A stretch of 64,000 nucleotides of DNA from Lysobacter sp. Root916. GTDB taxonomy: Bacteria; Pseudomonadota; Gammaproteobacteria; Xanthomonadales; Xanthomonadaceae. The notes below the pieces were generated by a model that did no database searches, was not told the DNA's origin, and saw only the letters and a list, made by a program, of their open reading frames with translations. Of the stretch, positions 31,141-40,020 are shown one piece after another. The stretch lies in contig NZ_LMJF01000015.1 of NCBI RefSeq assembly GCF_001429785.1, positions 196,550 to 260,549 of the forward strand. The letters are read 5' to 3'. Each line of letters starts with the position of its first letter. Positions within the stretch are counted from its first letter, which is position 1. The position numbers and the translations under genes were made by a program.

Positions 31141-33897
31141 GTGTCCAGCGACGTCGCACCAGCCCCCACCGACAGCCACGCCTTCGACCCCAAGTCCGTG
31201 GAGGCCGCCGCCCAGCGTTACTGGGACGGTACCCGCGCCTTCGAGGTCGACGAGCGCTCCGACAAGCCCAAGTACTACTGCCTGTCGATGCTGCCGTACC
31301 CCTCGGGCGCGCTGCACATGGGCCACGTGCGCAACTACACCATCGGCGACGTCATCAGCCGCTACAAGCGCATGACCGGCCACAACGTGCTGCAGCCGAT
31401 GGGCTGGGACGCGTTCGGCCTGCCGGCCGAGAACGCCGCGATCAAGAACAAGACCGCGCCGGCCAAGTGGACCTACGCCAACATCGAGCACATGAAGGCG
31501 CAGCTCAAGACCATGGGCTACGCGATCGACTGGTCGCGCGAGTTCGCGACCTGCCGTCCGGACTACTACGTGCACGAGCAGCGCATGTTCGTGCGCCTGA
31601 TGAAGCAGGGCCTGGCCTACCGCAAGAACTCGGTGGTCAACTGGGACCCGGTCGACCAGACCGTGCTGGCCAACGAACAGGTGATCGACGGCCGCGGCTG
31701 GCGCACCGGCGCGCTGGTGGAGAAGCGCGAGATCCCGCAGTGGTTCCTCAAGATCACCGACTACGCTCAGGAGCTGCTGGACGGCCTGGACGCGCTGCCG
31801 GGCTGGCCGGATGCGGTCAAGACCATGCAGCGCAACTGGATCGGTCGCAGCGAGGGCCTGGAGATCCGCTTCGACGTGCGCGACGAAGCCGGCCACGCGG
31901 TCGAGCCGCTGACCGTGTTCACCACCCGTCCCGACACCCTGATGGGCGTGACCTATGTGTCGATCGCCGGCGAGCATCCGCTGGCGCTGCGTGCCGCCGA
32001 AAGCGATCCGGACCTGGCCGCGTTCCTGACCGATCTCAAGCGCGGCGGCGTCACCGAGGCCGAGTTGGAGACCCAGGAAAAGCGCGGCATGGACACCGGC
32101 CTGCGCGCGCTGCATCCGGTCACCGGCGAGGAGCTGCCGGTATACGTGGCCAACTTCGTGCTGATGAACTACGGCACCGGCGCGGTCATGGCCGTGCCCG
32201 GCCACGATCAGCGCGATCACGAATTCGCCCTGCGCTACGCGCTGCCGATCAAGATGGTGGTGGTGCCCGACGAAGTGCGCGACGCGCTGGACGAGATCGG
32301 CCGTCACGTCGCACGCCACGACGACCCGATGCGCAGCGCGCTGGGCGAGGCCGGCGCGGTCGACGTCTACGACACCGGCGCCGCGGTGCAGGTGGTCGAG
32401 GACTTCCAGCGCCGCATCGCCGAGGAAAGCGCCTACACCGAGCGCGGCTGGCTGGTGAACTCGGGCGGCTTCGACGGCATGGATTTCCAGCAGGCCCTGG
32501 ACGCGATCGCCGCCCGTTACGGCGACGACGGCCGGGTCGTGCGCCGGGTCAATTACCGTCTGCGCGACTGGGGCGTGAGCCGCCAGCGCTATTGGGGTTG
32601 CCCGATCCCGGTGATCCTGTGCCCGCGCTGCGGCGACGTGCCGGTGCCGGAGGACCAACTGCCGGTGGTGCTGCCCGAAGACGTGGAATTCAGCGGCGTG
32701 GCCTCGCCGATCAAATCCGACCCGCAGTGGCGCAAGACCACTTGCCCGAGCTGCGGCGGCGACGCCGAGCGCGAAACCGACACCTTCGACACCTTCATGG
32801 AGTCGAGCTGGTACTACGCGCGCTACACCTCGCCGGGCGCGGCCGCGCAGGTCGACGAGCGCGCCAAGTACTGGACCCCGGTGGACCAGTACATCGGCGG
32901 CATCGAGCACGCGATCCTGCACCTGATGTACTTCCGCTTCTACCACAAGCTCATGCGCGATCAGGGCCTGGTCGACAGCGACGAGCCGGCGGTCAACCTG
33001 ATGACCCAGGGCATGGTGATCGCGGAAACCTTCTACCGCGGCCCGAAGGGCTCGGAGGACTGGTTCAATCCGGCCGACGTGGACGTGATCCGCGACGAGC
33101 GCGGCCGCATCACCGGTGCGACGCTAAAGGCCGATGGCCAGCCCGTCGAGATCGGCGGCACCGAGAAGATGTCGAAGTCGAAGAACAACGGCGTCGATCC
33201 GCAGCTGATGGTCGGCAAGTTCGGCGCCGACACGGTGCGCCTGTTCTCGATGTTCGCCGCCCCGCCGGAGCAGTCGCTGGAGTGGAACGAGGCCGGCGTC
33301 GAAGGCATGGCGCGCTTCCTGCGCCGGCTGTGGACGATGGTGCACAAGCACGTCGCCGACGGCCCCGCGCCGGCGCTGGATCTGGCCACGCTGGACCCCG
33401 CGCAGAAGACCCTGCGCCGCCAGCTGCACGAGACCATCCAGAAGGTCGGCGACGACTACGGCCGCCGCCACAGCTTCAACACCGCGATCGCCGCGGTGAT
33501 GGAACTGCTGAACCATCTGTCCAAGTTCGACGATGCCAGCGCCAACGGCCGCGCCCTGCGCCAGGAAGCGCTGGCCGCGGCGGTGCTGCTGCTCAACCCG
33601 ATCACCCCGCACGCCAGCCACGCCCTGTGGCAGGTCCTGGGCCACGCCGAGACCCTGCTGGAGGACCTGAGCTTCCCGCAGGCCGATCGTTCGGCGCTGC
33701 AGCGCGACGCGGTCACCCTGGCGGTGCAGGTCAACGGCAAGCTGCGCGGCACCATCGAGGTCGCGGTCAACGTCGCCAAGGAAGAGGCCGAACGCCTGGC
33801 CCTGGCCGAGCCGAACGTGCTCAAGTACCTGGAAGGCCTGAGCGTGCGCAAGGTGATCGTGGTGCCGGGCAAGATCGTCAACATCGTCGCGAGCTGA
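31141..33897 (+). CDS. leuS: Leucyl-tRNA synthetase
   Basis: 918 residues from GTG 31141 ([11 protein letters not shown]). The frame is open further upstream, but the family begins here. Class I signature: HMGH at 59-62 (HIGH) and KMSKS at 676-680. The CP1 editing domain is present with [13 protein letters not shown] and [12 protein letters not shown], so mischarged norvalyl- or isoleucyl-tRNA can be hydrolysed. Zinc-knuckle cysteines are visible in CPRCGDV and CPSCGG. The enzyme charges tRNA-Leu in the cytoplasm. It is the first gene of the conserved leuS-lptE-holA-nadD-rsfS series, separated from lptE here by a repeat. Confidence 0.97.
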   Translation: MSSDVAPAPTDSHAFDPKSVEAAAQRYWDGTRAFEVDERSDKPKYYCLSMLPYPSGALHMGHVRNYTIGDVISRYKRMTGHNVLQPMGWDAFGLPAENAAIKNKTAPAKWTYANIEHMKAQLKTMGYAIDWSREFATCRPDYYVHEQRMFVRLMKQGLAYRKNSVVNWDPVDQTVLANEQVIDGRGWRTGALVEKREIPQWFLKITDYAQELLDGLDALPGWPDAVKTMQRNWIGRSEGLEIRFDVRDEAGHAVEPLTVFTTRPDTLMGVTYVSIAGEHPLALRAAESDPDLAAFLTDLKRGGVTEAELETQEKRGMDTGLRALHPVTGEELPVYVANFVLMNYGTGAVMAVPGHDQRDHEFALRYALPIKMVVVPDEVRDALDEIGRHVARHDDPMRSALGEAGAVDVYDTGAAVQVVEDFQRRIAEESAYTERGWLVNSGGFDGMDFQQALDAIAARYGDDGRVVRRVNYRLRDWGVSRQRYWGCPIPVILCPRCGDVPVPEDQLPVVLPEDVEFSGVASPIKSDPQWRKTTCPSCGGDAERETDTFDTFMESSWYYARYTSPGAAAQVDERAKYWTPVDQYIGGIEHAILHLMYFRFYHKLMRDQGLVDSDEPAVNLMTQGMVIAETFYRGPKGSEDWFNPADVDVIRDERGRITGATLKADGQPVEIGGTEKMSKSKNNGVDPQLMVGKFGADTVRLFSMFAAPPEQSLEWNEAGVEGMARFLRRLWTMVHKHVADGPAPALDLATLDPAQKTLRRQLHETIQKVGDDYGRRHSFNTAIAAVMELLNHLSKFDDASANGRALRQEALAAAVLLLNPITPHASHALWQVLGHAETLLEDLSFPQADRSALQRDAVTLAVQVNGKLRGTIEVAVNVAKEEAERLALAEPNVLKYLEGLSVRKVIVVPGKIVNIVAS

Positions 33898-33937
33898 GTC
33901 CACGCGCATATCCCCCTCCGGCCAGCGGGCATAGCCC

Positions 33938-34088
33938 GCTGGCGTTCGGTCGCGCACCAACCCGCGGTTCGTAAACGCACGCCTTCGCCCTATTCAACGG
34001 GGGAGGCAAAGCCAGCGAGCAATCAGTGGTTCCGCCTTTGCTGTTCCCCCCTTTGAAAAAGGGGGGCCAGGGGGGATTTGCTTCCCGC
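33938..34088. repeat. Family A repeat (copy 2) with an M2 module, leuS-lptE gap
   Basis: Two parts. Bases 33938-33990 match 52871-52923 in inverse orientation at 45 of 53 positions (core GTGCGTTTACGAACCGC). Bases 34045-34083 are a family-A unit: CCCCCCTTTGAAAAAGGGGGG followed by CAGGGGGGATTTGC. The unit fills most of the 265-base gap between leuS and lptE; no gene is in the gap. Confidence 0.75.
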
Positions 34089-34162
34089 AACCCCTGAAGC
34101 CTCGTTCAGCCCAAGTCCGCCCCGCTATTGATGCGCGCGGCCCGCTCGTCCAGACTTCGCGC

Positions 34163-34807
34163 ATGACCCGTCGTCCGTTCATCGCCGCCGCTACGGCTGC
34201 CCTCGTGCTGGCCTTGTCGGCTTGCGGTTTCCAATTGCGCAGCGCGCTGACATTGCCGCCGGACCTGGGTCCGGTGCGCGTGGTGTCGGTGGACCGCTAC
34301 AGTCCGTTGGCCGAATCGCTGGCCACCGCGCTGACCCGCGCCGGCGCGGTCCCGGCCACGCCGGAGACCGAATCGGCGGCGGTGCTGGACCTGCTGTCCG
34401 AGCGCTGGGGCGATACCCCGGTCGCGCTGGACCAGCTCGGCCGTACCCAGGAATACAGCCTGCGCTATGCGGTGATCTTCGAACTGCGCAAGGCCGACGG
34501 CACCGCCCTGGTGCCGCGCCAGACCGTCGAACTGTCGCGCGATTACGTCTCCAACCCGGTCAACTCGCTGGGCACCGAAGGCGAGCGCGAAGTCCTGCAG
34601 CGCGAAATGCGCCGCGAGATGAGCGCCTCGGTGCTGCGTCGCATCGACGCGGTGGTGAAGAAAGTTGATGGCGGCGCCGGCGCCGCGCCCAGCGCGCGCG
34701 AACGGCCGATCGCCACCGATGCCGCGCAGGCGGCGATGGAAGCGGCCGAATCGGTCGCGCCGCAGCCTCCCGCCCAGACCGAACCGGCACCGCCCAAGCC
34801 GCGCTGA
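34163..34807 (+). CDS. lptE: LPS-assembly lipoprotein LptE
   Basis: 214 residues. The lipoprotein signal has lipobox LSAC (Cys near 21), followed directly by GFQLRSALTLPPDLGPVRVV, the LptE start motif. LptE plugs the LptD barrel and guides lipopolysaccharide into the outer membrane. The C-terminal 50 residues (after VVKKVDGG) are an Ala/Pro-rich, probably disordered extension longer than in E. coli LptE. It lies two bases before holA, as in other gammaproteobacteria, which supports the call despite the weak conservation of this family. Confidence 0.9.
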   Translation: MTRRPFIAAATAALVLALSACGFQLRSALTLPPDLGPVRVVSVDRYSPLAESLATALTRAGAVPATPETESAAVLDLLSERWGDTPVALDQLGRTQEYSLRYAVIFELRKADGTALVPRQTVELSRDYVSNPVNSLGTEGEREVLQREMRREMSASVLRRIDAVVKKVDGGAGAAPSARERPIATDAAQAAMEAAESVAPQPPAQTEPAPPKPR

Positions 34808-34809
34808 CG

Positions 34810-35856
34810 ATGGAGCTCAAGCCGGAACAGCTGGCGGCCCAAGTCGCGTCCGAGCCGCTGCGTCCCGCCTACCTGATCGCCGGCCCCGAGCCGCTGCGCG
34901 TGCTCGAAGCCGCCGACGCCGTGCGCGCCGCCGCGCGCCAGCAGGGCATCGCCGAGCGCGAAGTGTTCGAAGCCGAGGGCAACCAGCGCGAACCCGACTG
35001 GAATGCGCTCGAGGCCAGTTTCCGCGCGCCCAGCCTGTTCGCCAGCCGGCGCCTGGTCGAGCTGCGCCTGCCCACCGGCAAGCCCGGCAAGGACGGCGCC
35101 GAAGTCGTTTCCGGTTTCTGCGCCGACCCGCCCCAGGACGTGTGCCTGCTGGTGACGTGCGGGGAGTGGAGCAAGCAGCACGGTGGCAAGTGGAGCGAAG
35201 CGATCGGCCGCGTCGGCCGGGTCGCGATCGCCTGGCAGATCAAGCCGCACGAGCTGCCCGAATGGATCGAGCGCCGCCTGCGCGCGCGCGGCCTGCGCGC
35301 CGACCGCGACGCGGTGCAGAGCCTGGCCGACCGCGTCGAGGGCAACCTGCTCGCGGCCGCCCAGGAAGTCGACAAGCTCGCCCTGTTGTCCGACGGCGAG
35401 AGCATCGACCTGGCGCGTATGGAATCCCTGGTCGCCGACGCCGCGCGCTACGACGTGTTCCGGGTGGTCGATGCGGCCATGAACGGGCAGGGCGCGCAGG
35501 TCTCGCGCATGCTCGCCGGACTGCGCGCCGAAGGCGAAGCGGTGCCGGCGCTGTTGGGCATGGTGGTGATCGAATTGCAACGCGGCGCCGCGCTGGCGCG
35601 CGTGAACGCGCGCGGCGGCAACCTGTCGGCGGAGTTCAAGGCCCAGCGCGTGTGGGATTCCAAACAACCGATGTACCGGCGCGCATTGCAGCGCCACGAC
35701 GCGCGGCGCTGGGACGTGTTCGTCGCCCAGGCCGGCCGCGTCGACCGCATGGCCAAGGGCCGCGAGGCCGGCGATGCCTGGGTCGCGCTGGAGCGCTTGC
35801 TGCTGGCCGTGGCCGAACCGCGCGCGGCGCGACTGCTGACCGCGGGCGGCGCGTGA
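34810..35856 (+). CDS. holA: DNA polymerase III delta subunit
   Basis: 348 residues. Family features are PAYLIAGPEPLRVLEAADAVRAAA at the N-terminus, VFEAEGNQREPDWNALE, and the C-terminal clamp-loader collar helices (WDSKQPMYRRALQRH). Delta opens the beta sliding clamp within the clamp-loader complex; it has no ATPase motif, as expected. It starts two bases after lptE and is followed 43 bases later by nadD. An intervening GTG overlapping the holA stop opens only a 16-codon frame and is not a gene. Confidence 0.94.
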   Translation: MELKPEQLAAQVASEPLRPAYLIAGPEPLRVLEAADAVRAAARQQGIAEREVFEAEGNQREPDWNALEASFRAPSLFASRRLVELRLPTGKPGKDGAEVVSGFCADPPQDVCLLVTCGEWSKQHGGKWSEAIGRVGRVAIAWQIKPHELPEWIERRLRARGLRADRDAVQSLADRVEGNLLAAAQEVDKLALLSDGESIDLARMESLVADAARYDVFRVVDAAMNGQGAQVSRMLAGLRAEGEAVPALLGMVVIELQRGAALARVNARGGNLSAEFKAQRVWDSKQPMYRRALQRHDARRWDVFVAQAGRVDRMAKGREAGDAWVALERLLLAVAEPRAARLLTAGGA

Positions 35857-35899
35857 ACGGGCACGGCCCGCGCGACCGCCGCGCCGCGACGGCGGCGCC

Positions 35900-36565
35900 G
35901 TGAGCCTGCTGGTCTTCTACGGCGGCACGTTCGACCCGGTCCACGACGGCCATCTGGCGATCGCGCGCGCCGCGCGCGACGCCTTGGACGCCACGGTGCG
36001 GCTGATGCCCGCCGCCGATCCGCCGCATCGCGCCCCGCCGGGCGCCAACGCGGCCCAGCGCGCGCGCATGCTCGACCTCGCGGTCGCCGGCGAGCCGGGC
36101 CTGGTCGTGGATACGCGCGAACTCGCGCGCGCCGGCCGTTCCTACACCGTCGAAACCCTGCGCGAACTGCGCGCGCAGATCGGCGCGGACGCGCCGGTCG
36201 CGCTGCTGGTGGGCGCCGACAGCTTCCTGGGCCTGCCGCAGTGGCACGAGTGGCGGGCCCTGTTCGATCTGGCCCATTTCGTGGTCGCGCAGCGCCCTGG
36301 CAGCTCGCTGGAACAGGGCCTGGCCCCGGAACTGGCGGCCCAGATCGGCGGGCGCGAGGCCGCCGATGCGGCCGCCCTGCGTGGCGCCCCGGCCGGGCGG
36401 GTGCTGCGCCTGAACCAGCCCCTGCACGCCGAATCGGCCAGTCAGGTACGCCAGCGCATCGCCGCCGGCCAGCCCTGGCAGGACCTGGTGCCGGCGCCCG
36501 TGGCGGTCTATATCGAGCGCCATGGCCTGTACGCGGGACAGGCTGCGGTCGGCGCTCCGCTATAA
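35900..36565 (+). CDS. nadD: Nicotinate-nucleotide adenylyltransferase
   Basis: 221 residues from GTG 35900 (MSLLVFYGGTFDPVHDGH). The nucleotidyltransferase motif GGTFDPVHDGH is at 8-18, and the C-terminal ATP-binding segment is ESASQVRQRI (ISSTxIR type). It transfers AMP from ATP to nicotinate mononucleotide, giving deamido-NAD in the NAD pathway. An insertion-like stretch near 150-170 (GGREAADAAALRGAPAGR) is slightly longer than usual. It belongs to the conserved holA-nadD-rsfS order. Confidence 0.94.
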   Translation: MSLLVFYGGTFDPVHDGHLAIARAARDALDATVRLMPAADPPHRAPPGANAAQRARMLDLAVAGEPGLVVDTRELARAGRSYTVETLRELRAQIGADAPVALLVGADSFLGLPQWHEWRALFDLAHFVVAQRPGSSLEQGLAPELAAQIGGREAADAAALRGAPAGRVLRLNQPLHAESASQVRQRIAAGQPWQDLVPAPVAVYIERHGLYAGQAAVGAPL

Positions 36566-36602
36566 TCTCCCGGCACCCCCTCGAGCCCCCAGAGTCCTTT
36601 CC

Positions 36603-37028
36603 TTGACCAGCCAAGCCCACGTCATCAAGACCCGCATGCCGACCCCGCCCCCGTCCACCGACGCGCTATTGAGCACGGTGCGCGCCGCGGTCGAGGAACT
36701 CAAAGCCAAGGACGTCGTCGAGATCGATGTGCGCGGCAAGAGCAGCGTCACCGACTACATGGTCGTCGCCTCGGGCACGTCGACCCGCCACGTCAAGTCG
36801 ATCGCCGACGAAGTGGTCAAGTTCGCCAAGAACCTCGACGTCATGCCCTTGGGCGTGGAAGGCGAGCGCGAGGCCGAATGGGTGCTGGTCGACCTGGGCG
36901 ACGTGGTCGTGCACGTGATGCTGCCGCGCGTGCGCGAGTTCTATGCGCTGGAGCGCCTGTGGACGGTCGGCGACCAGCCGCCCAGCTACGACGACGAATT
37001 GGAGACGGACGAGGAAGACCGGCTGTAA
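36603..37028 (+). CDS. rsfS: Ribosomal silencing factor RsfS
   Basis: 141 residues if started at TTG 36603 (LTSQAHVIKTRM); ATG 36636 gives 130 residues and is the alternative. The Iojap/RsfS core is complete: KAKDVVEIDVRGKSSVTDYMVVASGTSTRHVKSIAD, then GEREAEWVLVDLGDVVVHVM and REFYALERLW. The protein binds L14 of the 50S subunit and blocks subunit joining during starvation. A short acidic tail (DDELETDEEDRL) ends it. The gene closes the leuS-to-rsfS series and has a strong terminator 21 bases past the stop. Confidence 0.95.
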   Translation: MTSQAHVIKTRMPTPPPSTDALLSTVRAAVEELKAKDVVEIDVRGKSSVTDYMVVASGTSTRHVKSIADEVVKFAKNLDVMPLGVEGEREAEWVLVDLGDVVVHVMLPRVREFYALERLWTVGDQPPSYDDELETDEEDRL

Positions 37029-37049
37029 GCCGTCGCTTGTTCGCTGCGG

Positions 37050-37075
37050 AAAACGGCGCCCTCGGGCGCCGTTTT
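37050..37075 (+). terminator. Intrinsic terminator of the leuS-rsfS series
   Basis: Stem AAAACGGCGCC / GGCGCCGTTTT with a 4-nt loop and trailing CGTTT. It lies immediately before a family-A repeat pair. Confidence 0.88.
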
Positions 37076-37091
37076 CGTTTGGGTCGTGGGT

Positions 37092-37236
37092 CAAAAGCAA
37101 ATCCCCCTCAATCCCCCTTTTTCAAAGGGGGAAGACAAGCAGGAGCGCGCGCCTCTTTGCAAAGGGGAAGACAATCTGGGGCGTCTGTTCCCCCCTTTGA
37201 AAAAGTGGGAGCTAGGGGGGATTTGCTTTCGCTTCG
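37092..37236. repeat. Convergent pair of family A repeats (copies 3 and 4)
   Basis: The left unit reads CAAAAGCAAATCCCCC ... CCCCCTTTTTCAAAGGGGG; the right unit is the inverse (CCCCCCTTTGAAAAAGTGGG ... GGGGGGATTTGCTTTCGC). Between them is a smaller relative, CCTCTTTGCAAAGGGG. The pair occupies the whole gap between the rsfS terminator and the phoX stop codon, ending five bases before the latter. Confidence 0.8.
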
Positions 37237-37241
37237 CAGCC

Positions 37242-38822
37242 CTACAACGGCCCGCGCTCCCAAGGCCCCGTGATCGCCACCGTGATTCCTGGCGTCTGCA
37301 TGTTCACGAACAAGGTGCGCGCGAACGGATCCCAGCAGGCGCCGCAGAACTCGGTGTCGCGGTAGTCGCCTTCGGGCACCGTCTTACCGGCGTCGGCGAT
37401 CTGTTGCGAGGTCAGGGCGACGTTGTTCTTGGCGAAATAGAAGGATTCGCCGGCGCGGGTCAGGCCGATCAGGCGCGCGCCCGGGCCGTATTCGTCGGGG
37501 CTTTCGCCACCGTCCTCGCACAGGATCACGCCGCCGCGCGCGCTCACGCTGACGTTGTCGGGGTTGTGCGCGGCGAGTTGGTTGCCGCTCACGAACAGCG
37601 CGCGCAGGCGTTGACTGGCGAGGTCCAGCACCCACACCGCGCCGTTGCCGCGGCCCTTGCGGCCCTGGGCGTCGACGCCGGTGCTGGTGTCGACGATGAA
37701 CAGCTTGCCGTAGCTGTACCAGATGCCTTCGCCGCGGCTCATGCGCAGCGCGCCTTCGCTCCAGGCCTGGGCGAAGGTGCCGCTCAAGGTGTCGCCGGCG
37801 GAGATGTCGGGATAGCCGGCCGGAGCGGCGATCGAGTCCAGATCCGGATCCGGGATATCGACCCACTCCAGCGCGTACTCGGTGCCGATGCTGGCGACGG
37901 TGAGATCGGCGTTGCGGCGCCCGCGCACGCGCGCGGCCTGCAGGCGGCCGCCGTGCTCCAGCGAGCCGTAGCGGCCGGCGCGGTCGTTGGGAAGGAAGCG
38001 ATACAGGCCGGCCTTGTTGCGGTCGTCCTCGGTGAGATAAACGATGCCGGTGCGCGGATCGATCGCGACCGCCTCGTGGCTGAAACGGCCCAGGCTGATC
38101 AGGGGCCGGCCGCTGGTGCGCTCGCTGCGCGGATCCACCTCGAACACGTAGCCGTGCTTGCGGCCGGTGCTGGAGACCGCGTCGCTCTTGATCTCCTCGC
38201 AGCTCAGCCAGGTGCCCCACGGGGTCGGACCGCCCGCGCAGTTGACCAGGGTGCCGCCCAGGCTGGGTTCCAGGCTGCCCCATTCGCCGTTGCGGTAGCT
38301 CAGGGTGGTGGTGCCGCCGCCGGCATGCTGGCCGCCGCCGAGGTCGCCGGTGTCGTACATGCCCGGGGCCTGGATCGGACTGGCCGCGCCGCGCTCGTGA
38401 TTGCGGATCAGCACGTACTCGGGGCCGTGCGGACGGAAGCGCTCGGCGCCCAGACCGTGCGGACGACGTCGGCCGGGACGCACGCCGACCACGGCCATGC
38501 CGTCGTGGCGGTCGGGGCAGGGCTGGCCGTCATCCATGCGATCGCCGCTCCAACCGAAGGAGCGGTAGCTAAAGCCGCGCGGCAGCTGCAGCAGCGGCAG
38601 GCCGGTACTGCGGTCGGCCACCGGGGCGAGCGGGCCGTAGCGGCTGGGGACGGGGGCAAGTCGGGTCGGGTCTTGGGCGGCGAGCGCCTGGCGCGAGTAC
38701 AGCGCGCCTAGCGTGCCCATCGCGCCGATCGCCATCGCGGCGGCGCTGCCCTTGAGGACCTGGCGGCGGGAGGGATCGAAAGCATCCACGGTGCGGCTCC
38801 TGCTGGCTGGGGGAGCCTGCAC
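37242..38822 (-). CDS. phoX: PhoX-family Tat-exported phosphatase
   Basis: 526 residues. A twin-arginine signal is at about 18-48 (PSRRQVLKGSAAAMAIGAMG), so it is exported folded. The PhoX/DUF839 propeller follows, with RNHERGA, CAGGPTPWGTWLSCEE, GRFSHEAVAIDPRTGIVYLTED and VSVSARGGVILCEDGG, the residues that hold iron and calcium in PhoX. These periplasmic alkaline phosphatases release phosphate from monoesters. The gene is on the opposite strand from its neighbours and separates rsfS from rlmH, which are adjacent in many relatives, suggesting insertion here. A longer or shorter start is possible within 12 residues. Confidence 0.9.
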   Translation of the reverse strand: MQAPPASRSRTVDAFDPSRRQVLKGSAAAMAIGAMGTLGALYSRQALAAQDPTRLAPVPSRYGPLAPVADRSTGLPLLQLPRGFSYRSFGWSGDRMDDGQPCPDRHDGMAVVGVRPGRRRPHGLGAERFRPHGPEYVLIRNHERGAASPIQAPGMYDTGDLGGGQHAGGGTTTLSYRNGEWGSLEPSLGGTLVNCAGGPTPWGTWLSCEEIKSDAVSSTGRKHGYVFEVDPRSERTSGRPLISLGRFSHEAVAIDPRTGIVYLTEDDRNKAGLYRFLPNDRAGRYGSLEHGGRLQAARVRGRRNADLTVASIGTEYALEWVDIPDPDLDSIAAPAGYPDISAGDTLSGTFAQAWSEGALRMSRGEGIWYSYGKLFIVDTSTGVDAQGRKGRGNGAVWVLDLASQRLRALFVSGNQLAAHNPDNVSVSARGGVILCEDGGESPDEYGPGARLIGLTRAGESFYFAKNNVALTSQQIADAGKTVPEGDYRDTEFCGACWDPFARTLFVNMQTPGITVAITGPWERGPL

Positions 38823-38931
38823 GCTAGGTCGGCGCGGTAACCGTTCGATGACACCTCGGCGACATCGCGTCTGAATGCGACGCAGACGGCCTTTAGTCCG
38901 TGCCTGCGTCGCGGACCGCTACCATGTGGCG

Positions 38932-39402
38932 ATGAAAGCGAAACTGATCGCCGTCGGCGAACGCGCGCCGCGCTGGGTCGCCGAGGGTTTCGGCGAGTAC
39001 CAGAAGCGGCTGTCGCATTGGCTGCCGCTGGAACTGGTCGAAATCGAACCCGGCCTGCGCGGCAAAGGGCGCGACGCCGCGCGCGCGACCGCCGACGAAG
39101 GCGCGCGCGTGATCGCGGCCTTGCCCAAGAACGCCTGCGTGGTCGCGTTGGAAGGGCGCGGGCGGCTGTGGACCTCGGAGCAGATGGCGCAGCGCCTGGA
39201 GCATTGGCGCGGACAGGGGCGCGATCTCGCGTTCCTGATCGGCGGCCCCGAAGGCCACGCGCCGGACGTGTTGGCGCGCGCGGACGAGCAATGGTCGCTG
39301 GGCCCGCTCACGCTGCCGCATATGCTGGTGCGATTGGTCGCAGCCGAGCAGTTGTATCGCGCAGCGGCGCTGCTGGCTAATCACCCGTATCACCGCGCTT
39401 GA
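38932..39402 (+). CDS. rlmH: 23S rRNA pseudouridine-1915 N3-methyltransferase
   Basis: 156 residues from ATG 38932 (MKAKLIAVGERAPRWV); an upstream in-frame start lacks support. The SPOUT fold has the knot motif LIGGPEGH and the C-terminal LPHMLVRLVAAEQLYRAAALLANHPYH. RlmH methylates the pseudouridine at 1915 in helix 69 of 23S rRNA, acting on the 70S ribosome. In relatives it sits directly after rsfS; here phoX and repeats lie between. A 147-bp tandem repeat array begins 67 bases downstream. Confidence 0.96.
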   Translation: MKAKLIAVGERAPRWVAEGFGEYQKRLSHWLPLELVEIEPGLRGKGRDAARATADEGARVIAALPKNACVVALEGRGRLWTSEQMAQRLEHWRGQGRDLAFLIGGPEGHAPDVLARADEQWSLGPLTLPHMLVRLVAAEQLYRAAALLANHPYHRA

Positions 39403-39469
39403 GCGTGGGCTTGGCTGTTGGCGCTGCGCGCTCATTTCTCGTCCCCCCTATCTGCTCGTCGCCGCGCTT

Positions 39470-39957
39470 TGCTTGTCTCCCCTCTTTAGTAAAGAGGGGC
39501 CGGGGGAGATTTGCTTTTCGCTTTTTGGGAGGGCAGAGCAAAAGCAAATCCCCCCTACCCCCCCTTTTTCAAAGGGGGGATTACAGCGGCGTTTTCGCTG
39601 TGACGGGTCTGGCCTCTGCTTGTCTCCCCTCTTTGTAAAGAGGGGCCGGGGGAGATTTGCTTTTCGCTTTTTGGGAGGGCAGAGCAAAAGCAAATCCCCC
39701 CTAACCCCCCTTTTTCAAAGGGGGGGATTACAGCGGCGTTTTCGCTGTGACGGGTCTGGCCTCTGCTGGTCTCCCCTCTTTGTAAAGAGGGGCCGGGGGA
39801 GATTTGCTGTTCGCTTTTTGGGAGGGCAGAGCAAAAGCAAATCCCCCCTAACCCCCCTTTTTCAAAGGGGGGGATAACTGCGGCGTTTTCGCTGTGGCGG
39901 GTGTTGCCTTTGCTGGTCTCCCCTCTTTGCAAAGAGGGGCCGGGGGAGATTTGCTTC
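39470..39957. repeat. 147-bp tandem array of paired family A repeats
   Basis: Three full units start at 39470, 39617 and 39764, plus a 47-bp partial unit from 39911; the period is exactly 147 bp. Each unit holds two divergent family-A elements around a centre CGCTTTTTGGGAGGGCAGAG: one with hairpin CCCCTCTTT/AAAGAGGGG, the other with CCCCCCTTT/AAAGGGGGG. Units differ at only a few bases. The length is a multiple of three, so long open frames run through on both strands, but they are artefacts. The array fills the 618-base gap between rlmH and the tonB terminator. Confidence 0.9.
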
Positions 39958-39978
39958 TCCCAGCCTGCGCAAAAAAAA

Positions 39979-40004
39979 CGGCCCGGCCATACCGGCCCGG
40001 GCCG
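39979..40004 (-). terminator. Intrinsic terminator of the tonB-type gene
   Basis: Stem CGGCCCGG / CCGGGCCG (39979-39986 with 39997-40004). On the minus strand it is followed by eight T residues, 16 bases after the stop codon. Confidence 0.85.
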
Positions 40005-40020
40005 CCCCTCGCCAAAGGAC

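Noticed and set aside
35854-35903. GTG overlapping the holA stop as the nadD start
   Set aside because: That frame ends after 16 codons; nadD begins at GTG 35900, where the family N-terminus starts.
39473-39932. Open frames of about 125-134 codons on both strands through the repeat array
   Set aside because: They exist because the repeat period is a multiple of three. Both strands are open, the peptides are themselves repeats, and there is no ribosome site.
39470-39957. Possible CRISPR array
   Set aside because: The period is 147 bp with the whole unit conserved, there are no unique spacers of about 30 bp and no cas genes nearby.
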